A DNA stretch of 64,000 nucleotides, from contig CM060922.1 of assembly GCA_030737875.1 (NCBI GenBank), positions 754,861,603-754,925,602 on the forward strand, given 5' to 3'. The notes beneath the pieces were generated by a model. That model had not been told where the DNA came from and did no database searches. It saw nothing but the letters and a program-made list of their open reading frames with translations. Shown one piece after another: positions 1-11,237 of the stretch (position 1 is its first letter; every line of letters begins with the position of its first letter). Made by a program: the position numbers and the translations under genes. Origin of the DNA: Allium sativum (lineage: Eukaryota; Streptophyta; Magnoliopsida; Asparagales; Amaryllidaceae).

Positions 1-477
1 TTCTCCCAACTTTCTGAAAGGGAACGCATCAAAAATAAAATCCTGCAACTCATCATCAAAATTGATCTTCAGATTTGCCAATTGATTGATCACATCTTGA
101 AATTTGTTCAAATGCCCTGCAACAGACTTTTCTTTATCCAACCTCTGTTGAACTAGCTTTCGAACAGGAAATAACTTGCTTATAGTACTCCTAAACTCAT
201 GCAAAGATACCAACTTGTCCCACAAATCCTTCATGGATTCACAACTAGCCACATGATGAAATACCGAATCATCAAGGTATTGTCGAATCAAGGCAATCGC
301 CTTTTAATCCATCTTCTTCTACTTTCCCTCATCCACATCCAAGGGGTTCTTCCCATCTCCATTAATCGGATCATGAAGATCATTGAGGTAAAACACATCC
401 TCCATCTTAGGCTTCCAAATCCCCCAATTTCTTCCATAAAAAATAGTCATCTTTGGAAACACCATCATATCTGACAT
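1..477 (-). pseudogene. Ty1-copia gag fragment (copia-A), truncated by window edge
   Basis: Read on the complement, an ATG at 477-475 opens a frame typical of plant copia gag (capsid-like) proteins: an early Trp-rich stretch (NWGIWKPKMEDVF), then a segment with FHHVASCESMKDLWDKL and one with HLNKFQDVINQLANL. Such proteins package element RNA in cytoplasmic particles. Two in-frame stops, TAG at 321-319 and TAA at 306-304, break the frame, so it is a relic. The gene runs off the left edge, so the zinc knuckle, protease, integrase and RT would lie outside the window. A primer-binding site and an LTR piece lie just upstream on the same strand, fixing orientation. Gag family assignment is from motif similarity. 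Confidence 0.8.
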
Positions 478-591
478 AACAAAAATCAATTTTTCAAAAC
501 AAAAAATATTTTTTCCAAATAAAAATCAATTTTTTAGAACAAAAATCAATTTTTTTATAATCCAAAATCAGTCTAAGTTTTGTGATGATCT

Positions 592-604
592 AGCCCTGAT
601 ACCA
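592..604 (-). other. Primer-binding site (initiator Met tRNA type) of copia-A
   Basis: On the minus strand this reads TGGTATCAGGGCT, one or two bases from the TGGTATCAGAGC consensus that pairs with the 3' end of initiator methionine tRNA. It lies between the LTR end and the gag start, as expected, and shows that the LTR lies to its right in window coordinates. Confidence 0.8.
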
Positions 605-736
605 ATTATTAGGAAAATTGCGCCTTTGCAGAAGCGACCAGGATCTTATTCACACAATTACTTAAATATGATTTAATGGAAAAACAACACAGATATGAAA
701 TTACATGCTTAAACACAAGATATTCCATCCAACTAC
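605..736 (-). repeat. Copia-A 5' LTR, inner part (before CACTA-1 insertion)
   Basis: The sequence between the primer site and the CACTA-1 terminus is the inner (U5) end of the copia-A LTR. The LTR end next to the primer site reads CTAATA on the minus strand where CTAACA is usual, so the terminal CA seems mutated. The rest of this LTR lies beyond CACTA-1. Confidence 0.55.
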
Positions 737-769
737 CACTACACCATAATGGCCATTTGGCAACTCTTA

Positions 770-880
770 TTTTTTTCAACTGCCAACACTTATATGTATT
801 GTAGACTAGTGACACTAATGTGTGTTGCTATAGTAAAAATGTATCACCAAAAATGTGCTAACACTTCTATGTGTTGATAT
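770..880. repeat. Left subterminal repeats of CACTA-1
   Basis: Several degenerate copies of AACACTT-x-TGTGTT occur here, for example around 785-800 and 859-874 (AACACTTCTATGTGTT). They match in type the much clearer array at the right end of the same element. In this transposon class such repeats are bound by the DNA-binding transposase subunit. Confidence 0.6.
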
Positions 881-3327
881 GCCTGGTCAACTATTCTTTT
901 CTGAGGGTAAAAGGGTAAGTTATCAGATATAACCCTAATCGTTACCTCAACGCTTATTCCTCAACACTTATTCCTTCCAAGCTGCATCATAAGAAAATTA
1001 AAAGAATGGATTTCGAAGAATTGAAATCTACGATTAGCCAATCAATATCAGAGACACGGCGACTAGGAATTCAAAGAATTCAAATTTGCGATTAAAAGAA
1101 TGGACTTCGAACTGGGGATTTTAGGAATTGGGGCTTCTAGGAATCACGACGGCTTCTAGGAATCACGATAATAGGTACTTTCAATTCAGTTCTGCAATTT
1201 AATTCCGGTACTTTCCTTTCAATTCTGTCGTTTAATTCAAGCTCTAGGCTTGGTTGTTAATTCATAGTTTTAGGCCTCAATGTTAATGTTGGTCCTCAAA
1301 GCATTACTGCAGATGTAGTAGATATGAGTGATGATAGAAGGGCTAGATAACAGTTTCCTATTAGCAGTTCACAGACATTAATAGAGGAGCAGGCTCAGAT
1401 GTATCAGATATCAAGTAGGGTCATGAAAAGGAAGGATCACGAAAGTGATACCATCCTGTTGTTGTATGTTTTCTTGACTATTTGTTATCCTATCGCCAAA
1501 ATTCTTCATCTTGTATTTTGTTATTTTACATGGTAATTAGTTTCTCTTGTATTCTGTTATTTTTTCTTTAAGGGAGAATAAAGTAGATAAAGCAGGTAGC
1601 AACCATTGCCCTTTTTCCATACGATCTTAATGCTGGTGGTGTAGGTATGGTTCTTGTTAATGATGAGCATATTGGGAATGATGTGCATGTGCCAATCTTC
1701 AATTCTTCCTGAAACAAACATTGTTTTCAATTATTATTGTTATATGTATGCCTACATGAATTCCACAAGTACATGTGTTTGAATTCAAGCAGTATAAGAA
1801 AAAACTAAAATAAGTTTCAAATTTGCAGTAATGTAAAGAAAATTATGGATGTGTTACATATATAGAGAATAATATGTCCACACACCTAAATTTAACTATT
1901 GATGTTGTATATCATATATAACTTTGTATGAAACTGATAGCCAAAGATCATCCTTTAGTTATTAATATATGTAGAATGGATTGTTAAACCATATATAAAA
2001 CAGATTCATTTTTCTATATCACCTATTGGAACCATTTCAAATTAACCGACTCAAGTGCTCATAAAACCTTCTCCGACTATAGAAGATTTCTAGTTTTGAG
2101 GGTTAACATTGTTACAATCCAAATCCTTAAGGCCCATATAATTTTATATGACCGTCGATTCCTTTTATAGTTTGTATGTGATCGCTGGAGATCAATTATA
2201 TATGAGGGGTTAAAACTCAAAATCACTCCATTGTAGTCTGCTATAACTGTAGTTGTGTATAATATTCATGCTTCCTATGGCAAAGGGACAAACGTCGTTG
2301 CTTATCCAAACAACACTCATCGTGTAAAGTAAAATTTACTATCAGATACACTAATGCCATGTCCTCGTGTTATGCATTCAAATGGACTATAAAGATTTCT
2401 ATATTCAAAACTACCAGTTACAGGTGAAAAAAGATATATAATAATCGTGAAACTATGATGAAGATTTTATTTGTAATAACTTTTGATACTATTCTATGTA
2501 CAAACTGAACTCTATACATAGAGTTAGTAATCGAAATAAAACAAATAGCACGGCCCAACACAAGTATATTATTGCTAGCATTCTTTGCACACGGTGACTT
2601 ATATGGTGTGATTATGGAATTGTAAATATAATTTTTATTTGAGTGAACTAACATTCTATTATATCGTGGTGCCTTTTATTTCAAGATAAATTCAATGCTT
2701 CAAGTGGCATCAAACAGGTGTGCTATTAGGCTATTAGCCTCATGCTTTAAAGACGGTGCTATAGCAAAAGAAAAAAGAAACGAAAAAAAATCCTTATATC
2801 TGTTTATTTTTTTATTTAAATATTATCATGTCTGTCTTCTGCTGATGTTGGTATATTTAGTAAATACCGCATTTAGTGTAAACATACAAAGAGTTCGTCT
2901 TATTAACTAAGGTTTTCAAATATATTCACCTCATGTTTAGAAGCAAACTTCATTTTCATTTCAACAGTTTTTTATTATTTATAAATGTATTTTGTTGTAG
3001 TGATACTTCACTTCGATTTTGATACATATAAGTATGACCATCAAGTATTTTCACTTTAGAAGAAAATTGGTGAAAAGTGCTTTACACTGCATGCCAAGGA
3101 GTTACATATCCCATGGGTTGATGCTCAGAAGTTATGGAGATAGGTTTATCACCTTGGATCAAGGTATTCAAACCCGTATGAGATATTTAGTAACTAGCAC
3201 CACCATTATCCTTTACAGTCCTTTTATACTGCATGATTTTGTTTTCTATTTACATTATCAGTATCATTTTAATATTTGTAACTTGTATATACAAAACTCA
3301 AAAGGAATATATACAGCATCAAACAAC

Positions 3328-3580
3328 ATGGAAATGCATAGACTTATACTTACCTTTACTCTTGCATTCTTTGTTTCTTTCATTGTCACGGATGCAGTTA
3401 GGCCAACATTGAGCAAGTTAGTAACATTTGTGTCTGATGAGTCTCTAACTGATCATGGCAATAATAAAGATTTGTAGTTTTCGCTTGCAAAGTCAAATTG
3501 TTCTTGTTATGGCATTGATTATGAAAATAGGCAAGCTGCTGGAAGGTTCAGTAATGGAAGAACTATCAGATATATCATTT
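3328..3580 (+). pseudogene. Captured exon 1 of a GDSL esterase/lipase gene
   Basis: An ATG at 3328 opens a frame with a hydrophobic signal-peptide-like stretch (LILTFTLAFFVSFIV, residues 5-19), then the block I region FVSDESLTDHGNN, where family members read F-x-F-G-D-S-L-x-D-x-G-N-N. It continues with CYGIDYENRQAAGRFSNGRT, a close match to the conserved YGIDY-GRFTNGRT region. Right after TIRYII comes a consensus donor (GTAAGT at 3581), matching the conserved first intron of plant GDSL genes as I recall it. The catalytic Gly-Asp-Ser-Leu motif has become Asp-Glu-Ser-Leu, and an in-frame TAG at 3475-3477 falls where Gln is usual. GDSL enzymes are secreted serine hydrolases; this copy cannot encode one. 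No downstream exons were found, so it is most likely a fragment captured by CACTA-1. Confidence 0.8.
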
Positions 3581-3759
3581 GTAAGTGTCTTTCCATTTTA
3601 AATAATAATTTTGATGTATTTCTTTAATTATCATGCTATGTGTCTACTATATACAACCTGGTAACAAACAGATAACGCATGGACTTAATGTACACAATCA
3701 TTGGTTGGGACTTCTAATTAGAAAGAAACTTACTGGTTTTAATAATAAAATAGATACTG

Positions 3760-3782
3760 ACACACACACACATGCACACACT

Positions 3783-3826
<44 letters not shown>

Positions 3827-3832
3827 CACACA
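3760..3832. repeat. (AC)n-(AT)n microsatellite
   Basis: A run of CA/AC dinucleotides, interrupted by TG and CTC, passes into a TA run and then ACACATAC. Any reading frame here is pure Thr-His and Tyr-Ile repeat and is not coding. Confidence 0.95.
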
Positions 3833-4529
3833 TACATGCACTAATAATCTGTAAGTGTTTTTTATTATAATATTAAGGATATTGCATCATAGTGGCCTTC
3901 CTATCATCATGTGTATAGATTTTTTTTCTTTTTGATTAAAATTAGATGTATAGTTTTCAATCCCACTTGATTTGTGAGCTGGGAAATAAAAATATATGAG
4001 TATTGTATTTAAAAGATTTGGAAGTTAACTTAGACATGGTAAAACAAAATATCCTTTAAAATAAGAAAATAATTCAAACATTAAATGAATTAAATCCAAA
4101 TAGCTTAATATTGGTTTCAAGTACGAAAACAAAGTAAAAAAGAATAAATTGAAAGCACTCATTTCTTTATGTCAGATATGAATTCTTTTCATATATCAAC
4201 ATTGTCACTGGAATTGCTATTAAACGTAATAAATAAATTTCAGTTCGACTCAAATAATGACAACCATACCATTTTAACTCAAATAAAAGTGCTGATCAAT
4301 TCATTGGTATTTCCAAATAATTACAACCATATTATTTTGACTCAAATAAAAATACTACATATATGGGTGATGTATATATGGTGAAAATTTTGGTGAAAGT
4401 GATGTATATATGGAGAGGTAGAAGATTTTTTTTTAATGTGATGCAGCTAAATCTGAAATCAATAGCATTAAATTGAACCCATTGAAGTACTTTTTACAAA
4501 ATTGGTCATCACATGTGAAATCAAAATCG

Positions 4530-4935
4530 AGCCATTAGGCTCTGTTTTGACGAACCTGAAGGCTCGATTTTGATGAGCCTGAAGGCTCATCTAGAAGAGT
4601 CTGATGGCTCATAAAAAATGAGCCTGCAGGCTTAGTGCCATCAAAACTGAGACTGGCTAAGCTTTGATGAGCCTAATGGCTCTATTTTAGATGAGCCTTC
4701 AGGCTCATCTAAAATAGAGCCTGATGGCTCATCAAAACTGAGCCAGTCCCAGTTTTGATGAGCCATCAGACTCTGTTTAAGACGAGCCTGATGGCAGAGC
4801 CTGATGAGTCTTCAAGCTCATCAAAATAGACCCTAATGGCTTGATTTTAATGAGCCTGATGTCTCATCTAAAACAAAGCCCATAGGCTCACCAAGCGGGA
4901 CCTGAAGGCTTATTAAAATTGGATGTAGAGGCTCA
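4530..4935. repeat. Palindromic repeat array, word GAGCC-TGATG-GGCTC
   Basis: About twenty degenerate copies of a 16- to 20-base word built on GATGAGCCTGAAGGCTCATC, in both orientations, separated by short A/T-rich linkers such as TAAAA and AAAACTGAG. Each unit is itself palindromic (GAGCC facing GGCTC), so the region can fold into many hairpins. Spacing is irregular, unlike a CRISPR. Its position inside CACTA-1, far from either end, suggests the subterminal region of another nested or decayed CACTA-type element. Confidence 0.85.
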
Positions 4936-5835
4936 ATTTTAATTGCTTTTTGGGATCAGTTTCGATTGCTCATTCGTTTTAGTATAATTTTAGCCGCTGG
5001 ATCATTTTAGTATTAATTTTTACTGCTCTTCAACCTATATGTTTTATGTTTTTAGTGAATGCTTTAGCTGGTTTTGAGTTAGTGCATACTGTTCACTATC
5101 ATTGACTAACCCCTTAATGCCCAATAATCCCCCTTTAATCCTTGTAGCGTATTTATGTACACTTCTTTATCCCTCTTCATAATGGTTAAGTCACTGCCTC
5201 CTACCTAAAATACATCTCTCCATCTACCTCTTATTGATTTTTATGACTTCGTGCATCTGCCTTTCCAGTTCTATATTCTTACTTCTATTGCATGTGTAAT
5301 GCTGCCTTTATTGCATTTTTTTCTTGTGCATCTTATTTCTCCATTCATATTGGTTATGAGACATCAATTTTGGCTTGGGTTGCTGTTTGTATTTGAGGTT
5401 CGGGTAGGAGAAGTATTTTCTTATTATTCGCTCCCTATATATATACATATATAACATAGCTAGCTGTTTAAATGAAGCAGCTTCATGGAAAACAAGTCAT
5501 AAATTAACTGTATATTCGCATGGACCTTTGGCAGCTTCTTTTGCTAGCTATCATACAATTACCCCCTAAAAGATTTTGTCAAGGGATTTGTTTCCAATTC
5601 TGCACATATGCTTAATCAAGATTAATAGTTCTATTACTTTTGTAATAAATTAATGAATTTTCAAATTGCTATTGCTACATAACAATTTTCTTTTCACTTG
5701 TATTGTGCAGTATACTTGGTGTGTCCACAATTATTGTTACTTATTGCCTGTGTAATATTAAAATATTTAAGTTCCTCCTAGTAGTACATCGTTGTCATGT
5801 TAGAAATTCTCTTATTTTTCTTTTGAATGTTATAG

Positions 5836-5957
5836 CTATGTCACCCGATTTACCGAGGGTTATCCAAACTAGCTGCCAACAAGCTTTTGCTGAAATGGAC
5901 ACACAACTCAAAGATTTAGAATCACATGGTAGAAGATTTTTAGTTGAATTCCTTAAG
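5836..5957 (+). other. Exon-like open segment inside CACTA-1, unidentified
   Basis: A 122-base open segment is preceded by a pyrimidine-rich tract ending TTATAG and followed by AAG|GTAAAT, so both splice signals look usable. It reads MSPDLPRVIQTSCQQAFAEM and onward to a charged segment ending FLVEFLK. Two more open segments with donors follow (about 6130-6240 before GTAACT and 6535-6611 before GTGAGC). I do not recognise the protein. Possible sources are captured host exons or remnants of the element's own gene; calling these exons at all is an inference. Confidence 0.35.
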
Positions 5958-6761
5958 GTAAATGTTAATTTTTTTCTAGATAGTAAATTTTAGCTTACAC
6001 ATTATTATTACTTCCAATTAGGAAATTCTTTCTTCATGTTTTCCGAAATAATAGTTATTTTCTATACTAATGCTTATTGTCAACAATGGAAAATATTTTC
6101 TGATACCTTATTATAAGAACTGTAGTTTCATTATGCCATATCTGATGGATATTGGCACATTGTTGAATCAAGGGGACAACGGAAAGTATCCAAGTGTGGA
6201 TCTTTTCTAAAAGATTTTGATCTTATGGTAGTGATTACAAAGGTAACTTAATTTCTTTGCTACCTTATAGTTGAGAATATAGATAGTGGGTAAATGTACA
6301 TAGTTGGAAAATGAAATGGGTTCTAAAAGCAGCAGCATGCAGTAAGTGGGTATTTGTTTGGCATTTGCATTATGATTTTACGGTGGCTAAGAATAAACTG
6401 CTCCTCTAACATGATATGAACTGTTTGGTATTTGTTTGTCATTTGCATTATGAACTGTTAAGTTAAAATTTCATATAATATACTAAAATGTTTTTCTCTC
6501 CTTAATTCAAAACGCATTAATATAATAAAGATGGATGACACTGATCGTTCTTGCCTACTGTTATGCTTTTGATGCATATCCAAAGCGCGAGCTTGCTGTT
6601 CCGAAAAGCAAGGTGAGCTATGTTGGCTACCGAAACTTCATCGGATATGTTTTGGGTTTTACTTGTTCAGATATATGACATGGGTCTACTAGCATGTTCA
6701 TTTGGGTCTGTTAATGTTAATAATGTTCAAGTTTATGGAGCATTCAGTTGCTCCTCATCGC

Positions 6762-7030
6762 TATTGGAGTTGCACTCAGTTTGCGCAACTGAGTTGCACG
6801 CTTAGCTTGTGCAAAATTGAATTTGCAACTCAGTTGCGAAAAACTGAGTTTGCAAACTCAGTTTGTCGAACTAAGTTGCAAACTTAGTTTGCAACACATT
6901 GCAAGCTCAGTTTTGTAACATTGAGTTTGCAAACTCAGTAGTGCAACACTGAGTTTGCAAACTCAGTTTTGCGCAGCTGAGTTGCAAACTCAGTTTTGCA
7001 TAAACTGAGTGCGCAACTCAGTTTTCTGCG
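6762..7030. repeat. Palindromic repeat array, word CTGAGTTTGCAAACTCAG
   Basis: About a dozen copies of an 18-base palindrome CTGAGTTTGCAAACTCAG and half-copies (AACTGAGTTGC, GCAACTCAGTTT) are packed into about 270 bases. This word differs from both the GAGCC array at 4530 and the AACACTTATAAG array near the right terminus. The 61- to 66-residue open frames that cross it are products of the repeat. Confidence 0.85.
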
Positions 7031-7444
7031 CACTTCTAAGCACAATTGTTGAATATGTTGTAAGCAACTCAATCTTTACGATGACTTCTGTTTTTTCATG
7101 TAAAAATGAATGCATTTATATTTAGTAGGTACTTGTGCAGGAGGAGGAAAAAAACAAAATTTGATATGTAACGGCAACGAGGAAGCTAACACGTTTCGTC
7201 TTCGCAATATCTGAAATTCTAAGTATCTTTGGTAAAATTTTGTCTTGCTTTTGTAGCTTGGACAAGATATTATGGTGTTTTGAAATTGAAAGCATGCAGC
7301 TCATATTTGAGTATTATGTGAATGTGGCTTTGTTGAATTTGAGATATTGAAGTGTACTAAATCTTACATTGAATTGATATGTTGTATTATATATGTGATA
7401 TGGAAATTTTATATTGAATTGATATTTGAGTATTATGTGAAAGC

Positions 7445-7925
7445 AACGCGTACAAGTGTTACCAATATTTTGGATTAGCAATCGTTACATGTGTCGCAAA
7501 ACTAAAAAAATCAATAAAGTAATTTATATATGGCAACATTTATAAGTGTTAGTAGGATTATGATACTGACATTTGTAAGTGTTACCATATCTTATAGTTC
7601 CATTATTTATAAGTGTTAGCAATGAATATGTTTGTAACTCTTATAAGTGTTACCATATCTTATGGTTCCAACATTTATAAGTGTTAGCAATGAATATGTT
7701 TGTAACTCTTATAAGTGTTACCATATCTTATGGTTCCAACATTTATAAGTGTTAGTAATGAATAAGTTTGTAACAATTATAAGTGTTAGCAATGAATATG
7801 TTTGTAACACTTATAAGTGTTAGCAGTTACTCTGTTTGTAACACTTATAAGTGTTACAGGAAATTCCTCATAGGCCATTAGTGACACTAAAAAGTGTTAC
7901 AGAAATTATTTGTAACACCTATACT
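7445..7925. repeat. Right subterminal repeats of CACTA-1 (AACACTTATAAGTGTTA)
   Basis: At least twelve copies of ACTTATAAGTGTTA or its half-site lie within about 480 bases. From about 7600 to 7830 they form a rough tandem of a roughly 30-base unit (TTATAAGTGTTAGCAATGAATATG). The array stops about 30 bases before the TAGTG terminus. This is the usual position and form of transposase-binding repeats in CACTA elements. Confidence 0.85.
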
Positions 7926-7954
7926 TGTTCTGAATCCCTTGTTTTAGTGTAGTG

Positions 7955-8452
7955 CACCCTCTTTATTAATTCACAAAAACATTTTTTTACACTTAATGGA
8001 TCAAAAACCAAAAGTAAACAAACTATAATTGAATCAATAACCTTATCGAGAAAGGGAAAGAATATCTTGATGACTACAACTATTGTTGGAGAAGGAGAAC
8101 AATGAAGAACGATGATAAACCCTTGGATCGACTATTTCAGTCTCAATCCCATCATAATAATCCAAACCTAGATGCTGCTTTTTTAGAGAATAGAAGGCCT
8201 AGGCAAAATATCCAATTTGCTTCTCAGAATATATCACAAATATATTCAGCAAGTAACCGGTCAAAAATAGAAAACCCGCCTTAGACATCTGATAGGGATT
8301 GGTTAGACGTCTGTCCAAGCATCGGGTTACAAAACCATGACAACTCAGACGTCTGACATAAATGGCTCAGATGTTTGAGCTAAAGCTTAGCACAAAACTG
8401 CCTCTTTTGAGTTGTCGCACAGTTTTCCTCCGAACTCCGGTTCACACAACAT
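7955..8452 (-). repeat. Copia-A 5' LTR, outer part (beyond CACTA-1)
   Basis: Sequence continuing from the CACTA-1 insertion should be the remaining outer part of the copia-A LTR. A candidate LTR start, TGTTGTGTGAACC read on the minus strand, places the edge near 8450-8452. The segment holds three AGACGTCT-like palindromes (about 8282, 8308 and 8348) like those in the copia-B LTRs. The outer boundary is uncertain because the partner LTR lies outside the window. Confidence 0.4.
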
Positions 8453-10075
8453 GTTCTTCGGTACAAAGTACTCATCATAACACATCGTCTTCAACATTCA
8501 TATGATTGAATATCACAAATCACAACACCTTTTAACATGTCTTGGTCATATGCTCTAGTGATTTATCCATGCAAAAGTGAGTTTGAGAATATTGGTATTT
8601 TATGGAACCTGAAGTGATTTTCGACTAAGAAATCCTAAGTGCTTTGAAAATTGAATACAAGTCCCAATTGAAGAGTTTCATCTACATTGTGATCTAGTTG
8701 TCTTATTTTCAGATGATTTTTGTTGATTTAGATGCGATAACGTGGTCTGAGCATAGGACAATGCTTCATTTCTCAGTTGTAGATTCACTTGAACTTATCT
8801 TTGTCGGAGGCATGAGTGATTCGCTTGAATATTACTTCCTATAATTGTGCGGGCGTGGTGGAGCACTTCATTAGTATCAAATTTTTTTTCATCATTAGAA
8901 ATTACTTAGCTTGATATAGTCTAATGTATAAACACTTAAGCTTGCAATTTAAAGTTATGCTTACAAAAATAATGATATGTACAAATTTTGTATTACATTA
9001 GATTAAACCATATATAAAAGACTTTGGATACAAGAAATAATTGTTCCACGAAAGCGATTGATGCACATAGAACTGGGGTAGCTGACATTTTTTGATGCTT
9101 TTTGATATGGTTATATTCATATATTACTTGCAATTATAATCCTTGGACTACGGCGAATTACAATGGATGTTGTCCAATATAGCTTGTAGTGTCTCATTAT
9201 TCCTTGATGCTTAGGGCACTACTTGATTAACATGGTATTACTTACCCATATTAAAGTACATGGCCTTTTCCTTTTCTTTTTTGTGATCTGGGAACATCGA
9301 ATACCTCTCTTTCAGATACTGATACAATGATACTCATCTGGTCATATATACAATCTGCACTTTGACCCCTTCTTTTAAATCCTTGTGCACTTTTTGATAA
9401 GCCTAATAGTGCTTTGAAAATTGTTATGTATAGGAATTAATTTGTTATAAAAGTTCCATGTGCTTGACATTTTCAAAAGTTGGTATTTCTTTTGAAAGCT
9501 CGATTATATGCATCTCTCATATTGTATGAAAACACACCCATTTATGCACTTAAAACTTTACATTGTATATTTTGAATCTAATATCCTTTTGAAAATGTTA
9601 CCCTCTTTGCATTACTTATATTTGAATTTGTACACATAACCTTTTGAAAGGCTTACATGCATCCTAAAGCACACATTTTTCGAAATTTGAACTGTAATGC
9701 TTGTCTTCTTTTTCTAGGAGTTGTATGAAACTTATAACTGAAAATTTTACATGCATAAAGCTAGACACTCCCAAAAATAGTGAAAGTTCGGGTCTAAGTC
9801 TATGAAAAGCTATATGTACCGCAGATTAAATTATACACTTGTTTACTCAAACTCCAGGCATGTACGAGATTGACTCGTTTTGAATATAAATATATATACA
9901 CACACATACATACATACATACATACACAGCAGAAATCAACTTTCACATGAATTTCCACTAGTTTAATTAGGTATAACAACTGTATTAAGTTCCACATCCA
10001 ACCCTCATCGCCATAAACATAGAACAACACAATCCACACTTAAAACATAAACCAATAAACATAAACGCAAATTCT
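8453..10075. other. AT-rich spacer without recognisable genes
   Basis: No frame here resembles a known protein. A short (CATA)n tetranucleotide run lies at about 9900-9926. The last part could be 3'-flanking sequence carried with the cyclophilin copy that starts at 10076. Confidence 0.6.
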
Positions 10076-10377
10076 TTACGAAAGTTGACCGCAGTCTACC
10101 GTCTTCAACGGCATCTTGATTGCATAAGTCTACGACCCAACCTTCTCAACGCTTCTCACCACTTCCATCCTTTCTACAACCTGTCCAAGAACGACATGTT
10201 TCCCATCGAGCTAGGAGGTCTTCTCGGTGCAAATGAAAAACTACGACCCGTTGGTTCCTGGGCTGGCATTTGCCATGGACAGAATCCCAGGTCCGATGTG
10301 CTTCAAGATGAAACTCTCGTTCTTGAACTTGGCGCCATAGATGGACTCCCTTCCCATGCCATTTTCGACAGTGAAGT
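10076..10377 (-). pseudogene. Cyclophilin (peptidyl-prolyl isomerase) pseudogene, C-terminal part
   Basis: Read on the complement from 10377, the sequence gives [20 protein letters not shown], then [19 protein letters not shown], then FFICTEKTS and LDGKHVVLGQVVE, and ends VDCGQLS with a TAA at 10078-10076. These are hallmark blocks of single-domain plant cyclophilins, which catalyse proline isomerisation in the cytosol. Conserved Gln after NGS and Trp before LDGKH are both TAG stops, and a third stop follows EKVGS, so the copy is dead. The N-terminal part continues at 16418 beyond copia-B. Many plant cytosolic cyclophilin genes lack introns, so the lack of introns does not prove retroposition. 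Confidence 0.88.
10373..10377. repeat. Target-site duplication GAAGT, left of copia-B
   Basis: GAAGT here is identical to 16418-16422 just beyond the other end of copia-B. The match fixes the element edges at 10378 and 16417. With one copy removed, the cyclophilin reading frame runs straight across the join. Confidence 0.95.
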
Positions 10378-11197
10378 TGTTAAACTTTACGATAATATAT
10401 GTTAGAATTGAAGTGGATGGAAGTAGCTTCATGTCGGAGAAGACGGTTCACAAATCGGAGTTCATAAGTAAAAGTTATAGGAGAAGAAGTGCATGTTTTC
10501 AGCAGGTTTCAGCGACAGACGTCTGTCGTGGGCATGACAGACGTATGAGGGTACAAGGTGGAGTTTCCCGAGAGTTCCTACTGACGTCTGTCATTCTGGA
10601 CAGACGTCTGTGCTGAAGCAGGAGGCACGACAGACATCTATCACTTCTGGACAGACGTCTAAGGTGGTATTCAGCTATTTCGGGATGAAGATCTTACAAG
10701 CTGATCTGTGAAGGATCCAGGGGTAATTTGGGAAATTGCTATATATTATTCTCTCCCTATATAAGCTATTTTCATGATTAGGTTATGGGTACCAGAAAAA
10801 GAGACCAATTAAGAGATTAGATCTAGGTTTATTGTAATTAGGGTTTTGGCAACCCTTATATTTTTCGATTTTTATCTCCACAAAATCAATTTTTTCTGGT
10901 GAATTTGATCATTATAATCAATCTCTTGTACCCCTAAATTGATATTAATAAAGGTTCTCTCTCAAAGTGGACGTACACTGACAAGACATCGATGGAACCA
11001 CTATAAATCCCTGTATGATTTAGTTTATCGTTATTGCCCTATTATTTCCCATATTTGGTGATTGTGATTGGCGTGTGCAATGGGTTGAGATTTTTTTTGA
11101 GATACAATTGGTTTTTTTGCACTTTTACCACGGTCTCGTCTCCGCTGAGATTGAGGGTTTTGATTTGAGCGGTCTTGAGTCGAAGTTCTCCACAACA
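10378..11197 (+). repeat. 5' LTR of copia-B (820 bp)
   Basis: Starts TGTTAAACTTTACG and ends CCACAACA, so it has TG...CA ends. A likely TATA box, CTATATAAG, lies at about 10757-10766 and an AATAAA-type signal at about 10944. The U3 region has about six copies of AGACGTCT-like palindromes between 10512 and 10660, which could act as bZIP-binding promoter sites; that role is inferred from the ACGT core. Confidence 0.93.
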
Positions 11198-11199
11198 TT

Positions 11200-11211
11200 C
11201 GGTATCAGAGC
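11200..11211 (+). other. Primer-binding site of copia-B
   Basis: CGGTATCAGAGC, one base from the initiator Met tRNA site TGGTATCAGAGC, lies two bases after the LTR end. The mutated first base is consistent with an old element. Confidence 0.85.
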
Positions 11212-11237
11212 TTTGGTATTGGTAGATAGTTGTAGAA

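Larger units (their letters stand above)
737..7954. mobile_element. CACTA-1, En/Spm-type DNA transposon, 7.2 kb
   Basis: Starts CACTACACCATAATGG and ends TTTTAGTGTAGTG, giving an 8-base terminal inverted repeat CACTACAC, short and eroded. Flanking triplets are TAC (734-736) and CAC (7955-7957), a target duplication with one mismatch. Both ends are rich in copies of an AACACTTATAAGTGTTA-like palindrome, the expected subterminal transposase-binding repeats. I find no TNP2-type transposase, so it looks non-autonomous. It contains a GDSL-lipase exon, a dinucleotide repeat and two further palindrome arrays. Long stretches (about 960-3300, 3850-4500 and 5000-5800) show no recognisable gene. It sits in the copia-A LTR and is therefore younger than that element. 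Confidence 0.8.

Noticed and set aside
3633..3854. 73-codon frame with Thr-His repeats
   Set aside because: Microsatellite translation.
7540..7920. Regularly repeated short palindromes that look like a CRISPR array
   Set aside because: Spacers are themselves repeats (GCAATGAATATGTTTGTAAC), spacing is uneven, and the block abuts a CACTA terminus in a plant genome; subterminal transposon repeats explain it.
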